Made by a program: the position numbers and the translations under genes. Shown here piece after piece: positions 21,689-32,534 of a DNA stretch of 64,000 nt; position 1 is the first letter of the stretch, and every line of letters begins with the position of its first letter. The notes beneath the pieces were generated by a model. The model was not told the DNA's origin. It saw nothing but the letters and a program-made list of their open reading frames with translations, and did not search any database. Source of the stretch: Perkinsus chesapeaki (taxonomy: Eukaryota > Perkinsozoa > Perkinsida > Perkinsidae); NCBI GenBank assembly GCA_013115145.1, contig JAAPAO010000053.1:36717-100716 (forward strand). Reading direction: 5' to 3'.

Positions 21689-22217
21689 TTAAACATTGGA
21701 TGGGAAAGGTTTACTAATTATCTCATAGTGGACTTGTTCCGAAGATGAACGTACGTCGTGCTTCGCCTTCTTCCAACAAGACTGTCGGATGCTTTTCGCC
21801 TCACTGTACACTTTGTCCTCCTCAGGGTCCACCGCAGGTATATCATTTGACGGCAGTTCGGGGTCCTCAGACGATTGCGAGACACCCCAGAGATTGGCCT
21901 TCGGCAGCATATGCCTCCGGCCACGGCTCGAGGAAGAAGAAGCTTCATGGTGCCCAACTAGGGCTGCGTGAGAAGCCCGTCGATGAGGGCCTTCGGACAT
22001 GAGATGGAATAATCGATCTAGCTTGGGAGGAGGAGACGTCCTTCATGCCAAAGTGCGCAATTGAAACCGCGCGCGCCACAAAATTATGCAATCCCACTGA
22101 AGTTTCCAACACATACGCTGGCCCAGCGTCGCCGGGTGTCGAAGGCTCACAAACATCTTTGCCATGGACCGACACAAGATCTGTCCCCATCACAGTCGTC
22201 GATCGAAGACATGGCAT
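21689..22217 (-). CDS. Hypothetical protein
   Basis: I do not recognise it. The ATG at 22217 starts MPCLRSTTVMGTDLVSVHGK, followed by EPSTPGDAGPAYVLETSVGL and IAHFGMKD. The frame stays open to 21945. A second frame beginning near 22000 (HEASSSSSRGRRHMLPKANL, then acidic NDIPAVDPEEDKVYSEAK) continues to a stop at 21689, so a short intron near 21990-22040 is likely. The C-terminal half is low-complexity, Ser- and Arg-rich, and looks disordered. Confidence 0.4.
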
Positions 22218-22305
22218 GTGAAAGCACTCACATAATGCAACACCGCAGAATATCAGTAGAAACGTTTACGTTGTTGTAGTAATCGACAACAATGAGGACA
22301 ACAGG

Positions 22306-25300
22306 CTACAGGCGTTTCTTCTTAATCGACCTATTAGCAGCTCTCCGTTTCGGCCGGGATGCCTCCGCCACGGGGCGTTTGGCAGGCGTTGCCTTTTTGG
22401 TGGATTTCTTTGCCGCCTTGGTCGGTGAGGCCGGCTTCGGCTCCTCCGGTGTTTCCTTCTCAACCTGGTCGGTGATAATACAAGAAGCTGACAGCAAGGG
22501 CAGCCTACCGCTTCCATCACCTCTGGTGGATCCGCAACTGCCTCCTCCTCTTCGATCACAGGAGCGTTCCTTGCTGGGCTACTATTAGGCCCACCGTTCT
22601 TGTACAGTGTAAAGGCGACGTTCTGCCACTTGTCACGCTGAAAGAACACTCGATGTTGCCAGTACGTATCCCTTGTCTTTCCTATTCGAACAATTCTAGC
22701 ATAGCTCTTAAAACAAGCGGGCTCACACTACGCAGGTGGTGCTACGCTTTGCCACTTACCATTTGATTAGCCTCGGTCACTGACTGGTCACAGGCCGGAG
22801 AGGCGAAGACATCCTCAAGAAGACCATGGGTGAGGCAAGAGACCGGCGATTGCTGCCGTTCCCTTTCGATGTCCTCACCGAACACCTCAGCCAGCGACAC
22901 GGGCTTCACTGGCTCCACTTTACGCGACGGCATAGGGATGGTCTCGATGTCGTCCATTGGCGTGAGAACCCGCTGAAGAGCTTGGAACCGAGGCGCCACG
23001 AATCCAGGCGACTGTCGCATCATATCCACTCGGGACAACATCGTCAAACCGGATGGCGGCTGGAGGCTCAGCTGAGCAGTAGAAACCTGAGAAGACAAAA
23101 AGGGTTCAAAAAGTCCAGGCTCCTATCCACGGAACCATGTCGCCGAAAGGTTGCGAGATTGGCTCGAACCCTCGAAGATTATCATAATAGCAACTGGGAG
23201 CTCGAGAGTGTTTGCCAACTGTAAAGGGCATTTAAACACCTCGTGAAAGTTTTGAACTATTCATTTCTCCTGACAATTTTCTGACCACGACTTGATTATT
23301 CTTTTCGGAAGAATCTTTCGTACGCCTAGTATCGATGATATCTCCACTGAGGATATCATCGATTCGCTGAAGATTCTCCAGCATTGCCACGCCGCACGAG
23401 ATCCGCATGTTAAGTACGTTTCGAGATGTAGGCACTGAAGTCGTTAATACATCAGTTACTATATGCGAGAAATACAACTCCTTCGGAAGTATGCTACACA
23501 CGCTCAGGCACATTTAGGCGACTCACCTGTTTAATGATCTGCCCGCTAAAAACATCCCAAACCCTGACACCATCGGCGCCCACGCTCACCACACGGCTGC
23601 CGTCTATACCTGAAGAGACTCTCCGAAATTTTCACTTTTCTGTTCTTCGCTTACTGCATCCTAATCCGAGAATGCTGGATTCGTGGGATCCTGTGAGAAC
23701 GTGGATCTCTCTGGTTTGGACATCGATAACCTAAAAACCGATTAACACCATAACCTCATTGGAAGTAACGACAAGCTCCGATAAGAGCTCGCAATTCGCA
23801 GATGCGTCTGCACGGTGTTGCCAAAAAGTTGGAAGTGCCCTTTTACAGAAGCGACACGCAGTAGGCTATGAACCTAGCCAATCCCCAAGGTCCACTTGAT
23901 ATTCGAGCTCGGTGCTTTAGTCTTGTACGGTGGGTGCTCCAAGGCAAAATTCTGTATGTTGTCGAGTAACACTGTTAACCTTGGAGACGTTTCGCGGAGC
24001 TTTTTCACAATTATCTCAGACGAACTCTTGCTAGCCTCTCTTCAAGTGCTATCTCAATATGCGCCTTATATCAACAACATACTCCTTTATTGACTTGCGG
24101 ATGCACCCTATGACCTATCACCGAGTCTTCCCGTACGTGAGAAATTTCAACTATGACGAGTTTCGCGTCTCGATAAGGGAACGAAAGCAACAGCAATCTA
24201 CAACGAATGCACGAAGGCAGTTGACCGCAGCACAGAACAGTAATATTTCGCACGCTGAGATTCGACCGGCCCCTTACATGAACTCTGCCGTCATCACCAC
24301 CAGCATAGAGCGGCCCTCTGGGGCTCACAGCTATATGTTTGATAAGTGTTGGCAGATTAAATGTAGCGACTTGACGACCACTGCCACCGGGGGTGAACTC
24401 CCACACCTTCACGTTGCCATCTGCCGAACCGGACGCTATCAGAATCCTAACACAAATGAGTTCAGTGACCTAAATCTGGTTAAAACCCTGGTAGGAAATA
24501 TCCAAGATAAAGAATCAGGCAATGCGGCGCGAGGTAGTCTAATATTTCCGCCCACTCACTTAGCGGGCTCCGTGTAAGAATTCCTCCCTGTAGCTTCCTG
24601 TAGTATCTCTAGTGCGTATACTGGTAAAGTGTGCCCACGAAATACGCGAGCAGGGCTAGGCGCGCCGCCTGAAAAGGGAACTAGGGAAGAAGCGTGGTGA
24701 GGTACCCACCTCCACTGCCGCTGCCGGAGGTTAGCAGACTTGATAGTGTGAATACCTAACAACGAGCAAGTGACCCGAGTAGTAGTGGGGCGAATTATGT
24801 GATTCACTGGCAAATGTAAGATTGAAGATGGAAACAGGACGACCTGCCTACCAGGAGTACTATATCGAGTACAGTGAAGAAGGGATACTGGTGAGTGAAG
24901 AAAGTACAGCAGCGATAGAAGTTACGACAAGTTTGCTAATCAAAACTGATCATAGCAACCAAAATGGGATGTCGTACACCAAGTACAAGGCGGCCGCCGA
25001 GAAATCATTCCTATGTAGACAGCGCGCACAACGCCTTCAGTCGCACAGTAACCCACCTTGATAGTGGTATCCTGGCTAGCCGTTACAAGATAAGTGCTGT
25101 CGGCAGTTAAACGCATTTGAGTAACACTAGAGTAGTGGGCCTTCCACGTCCGAAGAAGACGACCGGTGCTCCTGAGGCAAATGGCTGATAGCCGCGCAAC
25201 AACAGCAGCAAGGCCGGCCTACACTTGCCACACATATATCGTCCCCGAAACACCGCCACCAATGAGCAATTGAGCCGGTCCAGGCGTGAATAATATACTG

Positions 25301-25739
25301 CTGAGCTTCTGAGGTGAGCAGAATTCACGATACAGCGAGATAAGAGAAGGTTACCTCGGGCGTGGAGCACTTATAGCACGGATTCGACGAGACCCCTCGA
25401 AGGCTGTCATCATCTCCATCCAAGCTGCCGCTGTCTACCATCTTCCAGTAGTGCAAAAGGCCCTTATTGCTTTGGGCTGCACAGATATACCCATCATCAG
25501 TGGGAACTACAGCGGCGGATAGAGAATCCTGCAAAAAGACAAATAACCAAGGTACAGGAAGGACCCCAAATCCACAAAGCCGGAAGACTTTCGAAGAGTG
25601 TCATGCCTACCTTCATTTGCCTGAGTATGGCCCCGGTATGGACATCAATAACGAATATACCGCTACCACTGCCTGTAGTGGGGACAAGTGCCACATCCAA
25701 CATACCCATATGACGACTGCTACTAGTGGGAGTTGGCAT
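22306..25739 (-). CDS. WDR18/Ipi3-like WD40 protein of the Rix1 (60S ribosome biogenesis) complex
   Basis: Ipi3 (WDR18) works with Rix1 and Ipi1 on pre-60S particles in the nucleus. The start is ATG at 25739 or 25709 (MGMLDVALVPTTGSGSGIFV). Exons carry the family pattern: GYICAAQSNKGLLHYWKM, the conserved YKCSTPE, then LIGGGVSGTIYVWQ. Next is STGRLLRTWKAHYSSVTQMR followed by STYLVTASQDTTIK, which is the Ipi3-specific WHAHY-type blade. Later WD blades are FRGHTLPVYALEI, GNVKVWEFTPGG and SVGADGVRVWDVFSGQI. The C-terminal tail (SLAEVFGEDIERERQQ, then KPASPTKAAKKSTKKATPAK and PKRRAANRSIKKKRL, stop 22306) is long, Lys/Arg-rich and nuclear-signal-like. A separate 3' gene cannot be excluded for this tail, but no start lies in between. 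Confidence 0.82.
23331..23363. repeat. Perfect 12-bp inverted repeat with 9-base loop
   Basis: ATCGATGATATC at 23331-23342 is exactly mirrored by GATATCATCGAT at 23352-23363. It lies in an exon of the WDR18/Ipi3 gene coding IDDILSGDIID, so the symmetry may come from the repeated Ile-Asp codons. Confidence 0.9.
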
Positions 25740-26072
25740 TGTGGGGACAAAGCTGCGAGCAAAACGGATTGTTGGCAAATGATTCCATGCCTCCTAATGC
25801 AGCCCACACTATAAATGCAAGCTTAACCAGAGTATGGTGTAGAGTACAAAAGCAACGAGGCAGCCCCTCGCCCCTCCAACGCGATCTACAACAGATTACT
25901 ATAATGAATGTAGCACTTTTATTACTGTATTTATTCTACGGAGCAAAACGTATCATACACAGTGGGCAATCTTATATTACGACATTCTGCTTTCGGGAGG
26001 TTAACAAAAGCCTTGATAGATATTGCATAGGAAAAGATGTGATAGAAACGTTAGTAGTTCGTACGTGGTAAA

Positions 26073-26358
26073 TTAGTCTCTCAGGAGCTGCGGAATGCTC
26101 GGCTGCCCATAACGCTCAACAACACCTACACAAGAAGACCGCCGTACAAAAAAGCATCGAACCTTCTGCACCCACTCGATTCGCCAAAGTGTCCTCCATT
26201 TCGAAATCGTCTTCATCATAATCAGGTTCGTCCCAGTGATTGTTAGCCGAGTCCCCAGCCACCAGCATAGCGGGCGGCAATAACGGTATGGAGCTGTCGT
26301 ATCTAGATAGGAAGGCGAAGCTGGCATAGATACACAGTAGGTCTTGATGCAGCATCAT
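26073..26358 (-). CDS. Hypothetical small protein, hydrophobic N-terminus and acidic tail
   Basis: I do not recognise it. Two ATGs at 26358 and 26355 start MMLHQDLLCIYASFAFLS, a possible signal peptide, followed by PPAMLVAGDSANNHW and a very acidic stretch (EPDYDEDDFEMEDTL). The frame ends near 26116 in one reading and 26073 in another; a splice near 26180 is possible. It lies between the Ipi3 start and the RRN3 end, on the same strand. Confidence 0.35.
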
Positions 26359-26544
26359 CCTTCTAGTAGGAGCTTTCTCGTATCTTCATTTATTCGTCGG
26401 CCCACCGAATTTAACGCTACACCCTCCACACACGTCGGTGACGGGAACCAGTGAAAAATCTCGAAATTCTGCTCAAGCAGAAACCCATAACTTGTGCAAA
26501 GAGTTGAAGGGGAAAGTGCTAAGTGTCCCAAAAGTCAATATCGT

Positions 26545-29500
26545 CTTACAGTTCATCCTCATCAATAGATGCCAGCCTTTGCCTTTTCGGAGATGGTTCC
26601 TCCAGCGATGAGCCTCGTCGGCTTCGAGGAACATCCGGCACATGCCTGGGATGGAAGGCTGGCGAAGGCCTGATAGAAACGTACGTGGGACACTGGACAC
26701 AAAGAGGTGTTTCTGCTGGACTCACGTGGCGAATTATTTTACTAGGAAAGATCACAACGATTTTCCGCCTACCGTTGGCGCCCATACTTTCTACTTACAT
26801 AACAGTGGCTCCCTTAGAAGGCTCATGGCTTTCCTTTGCAGATGTAGGCTCCTGTAGAAAGCATTCCAAACACCATAGGGCAAACTACCTTACCGTCATG
26901 TGTGGGGGAGGATGTAATGTATTGGCAAAACCGGCATTCCTGAGGCCTGGGGTTGCTATCCTTGACCGAGGGTTGTAGGTCAGCTCCTCATCGGTAGCGC
27001 TCGATGAATACCCACCTGAACATCATACAGCAACAACTTTGTACAATATAAGATACAGTCGAGTTGTTCGAAGCAACTAAACAAACTGAAAATACTCGGA
27101 CCATCGAGCCCCTTCCAGATGCTTATTAGTAGACAGTGCCACCACCAACTTTTCACAGCGCTACCTGCATTCCCACCACTTTTAGAACCCTGGGAGCCAA
27201 CAGATAAGTAGTATAATACAATCCCCTTTCCGTGGCCAAAGAGTATCGCTATCATCATGCAAACAGCAAACAACCAAGTGACGGCGCGAAACCCAAAGAG
27301 GCTTCAACAACTACTCCCTCTACCGAACTCACCATGCTCTATCTCTCCCGCCAAACTAATGACGGAGTCATCAGACTTCACTGAGGCATCATCATCATCG
27401 ATGTCGCTGGGCACAGGATCCTTCCACTCGAACGTCAATAGCTCCTCCGCAACCTTCTCCTTGGGCAGCAGACCCATCGCTCCGTCCGGCGTTATGTCCA
27501 CCACTCCTGCCCGAGCCAGCTCTTCATCAGGCTGAGGTACTTCCTCCCAGTCCCGATAGTTGTCCGTAATGTAATGCTGCGAGTAGCGTAGATTGTAAGG
27601 CTCGAAAGGATAAAACGGTTGAAGCCTCTGGGCTAGATTCACCGAGCCGAGAGCCAACGGCATCTTGCTTCGCCGCTGGGCCATCACTTTCCTTTCGAAC
27701 TCCTTCCAGTTCAGATTCTGGAAGTTAAACTCGCTACTGGCCCTACAAAAAACCTCCTCGCAATGGAAATGCTGCCAGCGATAGCTTACGGATCTGGACT
27801 CGGAGGAGTGCCATCTTCAGGTCGTCCCCGATTCATCGATGAATACTGATGGAGCAAGGCTTCCATGACGAGACGCCCCAAAGGCCTTGCGCATGGCACA
27901 GACGCCTAGATGGAGAATACATAATAAGGACAGCGCATCTTTGCTGCTTACGGCGGTGCCTGCTAGTTGCTGAAGGAGAATCGGCGAGACGAAATCCAAT
28001 AACCTTGGCTGAACCGATAGGGTGTACACCAGTGACTTATGCGACTCCATGTCAAACAGGGAGTTCAGGAACGCTGTATCTGTTGGCGGAAAATCTTCAC
28101 AGTGCGCAAGATACGCCTGGTCTCGGCTCACTCCCGTCCGATGCCCATTCTTGTAGCTTCCAACAAAGCATGTAGCATATCTAACAGCAACAGGTGGCTA
28201 CAAAGAGGCTGTCCAAGTGCCTTACACTTTGGATAACCACAACAATAAGAACGCAGGTGTCGAAGGAAAGGGGCTCCTCCTCTTGCTGGACGAACTCCAA
28301 CCTGACCGAGTGAAAAGATACATTCTTCCTGGCCTTCCATGGCGCATTTGACACAAGCTGGAACCGCTATCGAGAAGCATTATGCAGCCTACATGAACTT
28401 CAGTGTCTGTTGGCTGTATGGTTCCGGTAGGAAGGTTGCCCTACAGCAGAAGCTCCCCAAATACTCAGCGCACCTGATGAAATACAATTCCACAAACTAC
28501 AACGCCAAGCAGCAGCAAAAGCTTACAGCCTCCGTCTGAAGTCATCGCGCATGCCGTTCGGGTCGTCGATGTGTGGCCGTCTGTCCTCGGCTTTAAGGCT
28601 CACTGATTTGGTGCCGGTGGATGCAGCCGGAGATGCGCCCTCCTCCTCTTTTGCGGCCTCGCCGTTCTTGGTGGTCTCATCATCCTCTTCAGTGGTTTCA
28701 CCATAAAGCCTTTTGAGGAGGATGCAAATGAATGACTCGGCGTACTTGATATGAAGAGATGATACGTAGTACCTGCGACAGGCAATCATGTCATTGCCCT
28801 TATACAGTTGAAATAGCTATAGTATAGGCCATTGAAGCGGGGTATGCTACTATTGAAACTGCTTCATATATCTGTTCCGGATACGGTAAAGTCAGAAGAG
28901 CCAAATGATACAGTTATTTAAACAAGCCAGAATGAACGCGGAAAGGGGCTACAAGACGCGGCGTGTCGGTCGGTAAATTAACCATCGAAGCTCTAAGAGA
29001 CATCCGCGCCCAGGATCAAACACCTTCCCTATCCGAAGTAGTGAGACATCCGCGCCCAGGATCAAACACCTTCCCTATCCGAAGTAGTTGGCATGCCCGC
29101 TATTGCCCTCCATAATACTCACGCTAGATACTGGATATATCGTGTCCGATGTGTTCTCAACACAACGTCTTCAAAATGCCCAAAGACATACGATACCAAA
29201 CAGTTATCTTGTCCACTTGGTAGCTCTCCAGCTGCTGCATCGCCGTCTGTGATACTCAAGTTGTTATGGAAAAACCTGAATCATATCGATCAGTCGAGCG
29301 AGCGCTACTCACTAGCACCGACGACAATCGATGTAACAGGAAACACTTTCCGCCAAAATGACATTCTCACTGCTGGAGGGCCCCATGCAGGGAGGATGCC
29401 ATGGTGGACTGATACTGCCACCAGCCGAACATGCCTTTCTATACAACTCGACTCATTTTGGGGGGCCATAAACTCGACCGAATTCGGCAAGTGCTTTTCC

Positions 29501-29880
29501 TGGTCACCCGGATACACCCTAGCAATTGCTGTAAGTGGATTGTGTCCAGCGGCGGAAGAACATTTAAACCAAATTGAATATATTAAAGAATAAATGATTG
29601 AAATGATACCGCTTAATATATAATTGAGCCATTTTGAAAGGATTTAATACCATATAGAGCAGCGCTTACCGGAAACATTCGGTCATTAGAGCGTCCAAGC
29701 GCTGGGCCATAAGGTCTGTATCCTCCTCCGATCTAGCATTACCGGCCGCTGAAGGAAGCATCACTCAGAGGAGCAACAACGATCGGCTTACATTCTGTAA
29801 AGGCGGCATTGCCTTCAGCGTCAGTCTGGGTTTCAAGATCCATTTCACAAAGCCTTTCAAAGATCGCCGTAAGAATCTAA
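26545..29880 (-). CDS. RRN3: RRN3 / TIF-IA, RNA polymerase I initiation factor
   Basis: RRN3 bridges Pol I to the promoter-bound core factor for rDNA transcription. Blocks in order: ILTAIFERLCEMDLETQTDA (about 29880-29800, acidic family motif); EEDTDLMAQRLDALMTECF (about 29740-29675); KYAESFICILLKRLYG, an acidic Glu/Lys insertion, then MRDDFRRRL (28770-28525). Across an intron follows CAEYLGSFCCRATFLPE, equivalent to the conserved AxYIGSFLARAxF. Later come LFDMESHKSLVYTLS with PRLLDFVSPILLQQL (28060-27960), and RLQPFYPFEPYNLRYSQHYI (27640-27560), the diagnostic FFPFDPYxLxxS motif. The C-terminus is rich in acid and ends SPKRQRLASIDEDEL at 26545, if the last exon belongs here. The N-terminal start was not found (expected 29900-30100), and the segment 28790-29660 is unresolved. 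Confidence 0.85.
28997..29088. repeat. Exact 46-bp tandem duplication
   Basis: The 46 bases starting GAGACATCCGCGCCCAGGAT at 28997-29042 are repeated identically at 29043-29088. It lies in the unresolved middle of the RRN3 gene. It is either a very recent duplication or an assembly artefact. Confidence 0.95.
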
Positions 29881-30399
29881 AAAGGGAGATTGTTGTCAAG
29901 GAAACTTAAAAACAGAAGAACCGTAGAAATGTGGGGTATGGTGAGGAGAATGCGATAGTATGATAACATAGGCGGCTGTCTACCAGGCATTTTTTGGTGA
30001 AGCCGATACATCCGCTGCACTAATAGCACGGAAAGGGTGAGTAAACTAAATCCGATAATACGTATAATAAGAACAAGCTTAATCCTCCTCATGGTCCGTA
30101 ACTCACCCTCTTGTGCGTCAAGTGTGGGCGTCTAACCTTCTTGCATAGCATAAAGCTAAAACGAGAGTACCTATAACAGACCACATGCCGCGTTATCACA
30201 CAACTCTGTCTCCTAGTCATCACTTCCTTCAGGAGCCACTCGCGGCGGCCCTCATACAGCGTTTTCGCGTTTGTTAGGCAAGTTAAGTATTAATGATAAA
30301 TATTCCACAGTATTACGCTCATAACTGCTCTCCCATTTATTTTTCGCTACCCTTTACTGTCTTCTTTACTAGCTGTACTATCTTTCTGGTATCCCCACC

Positions 30400-31367
30400 A
30401 CGGAGCCACTTACATTCGCAGTGTATCCAACGGTTTCATTCTGAACGGCATTTTCTTAGCAACCAGTTGCCCCATGTTAATCTCCACCCTAGGCACCGGG
30501 GAGCCGGCCACTTCGGCCATACAGTCAGTGATCAGCTCCAAAGCTTCTGTTGTGGGTAAGGGATACTGAAACCACGGAACCGGCTTCAATTTTGTGGCGC
30601 GTGACAGACCTACATGCTGGACACACTGGACGTAAGAAAAGTCTTCAGGCTTGTTGTCCGACTTCCACTGTACAAAGAATGATCGACAGTCATGGTCCTC
30701 TGAAATAATGTGTAATAGCCGTAGTAATTAGTCATGCTAAAAGCGATAGACATAGACATACATAACGGAACTGAGCATAAGGTGGCCGGCTTCGAGTAGA
30801 CGCAGGCAAAGTTCGTTGGTGGAGTTTTCACCAGCAATTGGTGCACATTGATCGAAGGTTCGCCTTTGCGTGTCTCACGTTTTGGGCTTCAAAGCCTCCA
30901 GCGTCCACGGTGTTGATGCCCAGTGATATTAATAAAGTCGAGCACGAAAAAGAGGAACCCTAGCAGAGTCAAGCGCAAGTGGCCGAAGATGGCTGGAAGC
31001 CTTTTAAAATGATGATCGGACAGCGAAACTTTGATGAGCGAACCAACTGATTTCAAAGTGGCAGCGATTAAAGTGCTGGGATTAGAGTAACGGCGGTGCC
31101 TTACAGAAATCAACCGCCTCACACTACATTCGTATACCGCCTCTATTACTCACCATTATTTGCCACAAATACTGTATTCACAGCATCCAGAACCTCCCTC
31201 AACTCCAGCGGTTCCCCCCTTGGCGCCTCCCCAAGGTGTTTAGTTATCTTCGTAGGATGGTACCGCAAAAGGTTCATCATTATATTTTGGTCATCATCAG
31301 TAAGCATCTCGTTAACATCGTACTCCTTCAACATTTGCCTGCACCTCGCCCGGACCTGACCACTCAA
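30400..31367 (-). CDS. Unrecognised gene, weakly DUF3223 (DCL)-like
   Basis: Several minus-strand exon-like stretches share a codon style and splice signals. These are NEMLTDDDQNIMMNLLRYHP with KITKHLG (31330-31250), CAPIAGENSTNELCLRLLEA (30850-30790), and RSFFVQWKSDNKPEDFSYVQ (30690-30640). Last is TTEALELITDCMAEVAG with INMGQLVAKKMPFRMKPLD (30550-30430). LLRYHP...K.G and F.VQW..D....DFSY.QC recall the DCL/DUF3223 fold, but I cannot confirm it. The first block lacks an ATG in frame (it opens with TTG), so upstream exons are missing, perhaps at 31440-31850. Confidence 0.45.
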
Positions 31368-31439
31368 GACTCCCCAGCTCCACTAAGCACTGCGAGGCGC
31401 CCAGCAAAGAGACTGCACAAAACTGCAGAGCTTGGGCTA

Positions 31440-31852
31440 AGTCCGCTCAGCTACCGACATACCGCGCCACTTGGCATCGAAATTTCTCCGTCGATCTTGA
31501 CCTTGGAGGGAGCATTGCGAGGAGGAAGAATTCCAATGAAAGGCAATGCCCTCGAAACTTGTCGAGATCTTCACCCGCCTGGATCCCTAGCTCTCCAGCG
31601 CCAGGTAAGATACCAGGACTAGCACTGGATCGCTATAGTTGCAATTTCTATGCCCAGATTAGCGACTTTGACTTTAAAGGGCGGTGATCCCGTAGCGAAC
31701 GTGTTCCAAAAGGCTACGGTGGAGGAGCCATCATTCATTACTTTGATGCTCACAATTATCAAGTTATGTGTTATACGGGAAACGCACGGCGAAGAGTATT
31801 CAAAAATACCGTCAAATATAATAGGAGCTAGAGGCGTTGTAAAAAACAGCAA
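31440..31852 (-). other. Exon-like frames of unknown gene
   Basis: Minus-strand frame 31852-31619 reads LIIVSIKVMNDGSSTVAFWN and FKVKVANLGIEIATIA. A second stretch, 31570-31470, reads RALPFIGILPPRNAPSKVKI and is followed by a GTATGT donor. Neither has a clear start. They could be 5' exons of the next gene downstream or a separate small gene. Confidence 0.35.
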
Positions 31853-31893
31853 AACTTAACCGATGGACCGTGTGGCAATCTATGCGACAATTT

Positions 31894-32480
31894 TCATTTG
31901 ACCCGAAGCTCCATGAGCCCATCCCCCTGTACTACAGCGGAAAGATCAGGGAAGGATGCCTTCCCAAGCTGCACTCGGACCTTCGCTGTCTTCTTAGCAC
32001 TTCCTTCTACTGTAGGATCCACCAGTAATATCACCTCGTTCACCAAGGCCGCTATTACCTGCCCAACACCTAGGAGCTTCACACTGTTATTTGACCTACA
32101 TCAGTAGCATGCTGAATCCCTATTGACGCCCCTGAAGTGAGCAGGTCCATCAGCAGCCGCCTGTTCCGAGCACCAATGGACTCCCTGGAGCACTCCTGGA
32201 AATATGACAAGCCCGGCGGCCTACGCTGGTGTGAGCCATGGGAATTCCTTTATAAGGGTACTAAGGACCTCCTTACTTCCCTTTTGTACGGCGGTTTTCA
32301 CCTTAGTGCTTGAAAGCACCTCGAGGCTAATAGTGGGCGGGTTGCATTTAACGCAGACAGTACCTTCTCCAGATCGAAAGCACTAGCCTTATCTGTAGCC
32401 AGAGCTTCAAAGATATCTTGAAGCTCAGATACAGCCAAAGCCGAGGTATCAGAAGATCTTCGACGACGTGCTGCCGCCAT
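31894..32480 (-). CDS. Hypothetical protein, four or five exons
   Basis: I do not recognise it. The ATG at 32480 starts MAAARRRRSSDTSALAVSEL, then helical QDIFEALATDKASAFDLEKV. An exon after a GT near 32303 gives STLIKEFPW, and the next gives ECSRESIGARNRRLLMDLLT. The last gives VIAALVNEVILLVDPTVEGS and VRVQLGKASFPDLSAVVQGD, with a stop at 31894. It would be about 150-170 residues. The start is only 54 bp downstream of the TFIIE-alpha stop on the same strand. The last exon has a beta-rich, PH-like or COMM-like look, but this is not strong enough to name. Confidence 0.5.
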
Positions 32481-32534
32481 TGAAAGCTATTCATGATTCC
32501 AGATTTCCCAACTTAACTCGACGCTATCGCGATC

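Noticed and set aside
31894-32480. This gene considered as the N-terminus of RRN3
   Set aside because: It has its own stop at 31894 and unrelated exons lie between it and the first RRN3 block at 29880.
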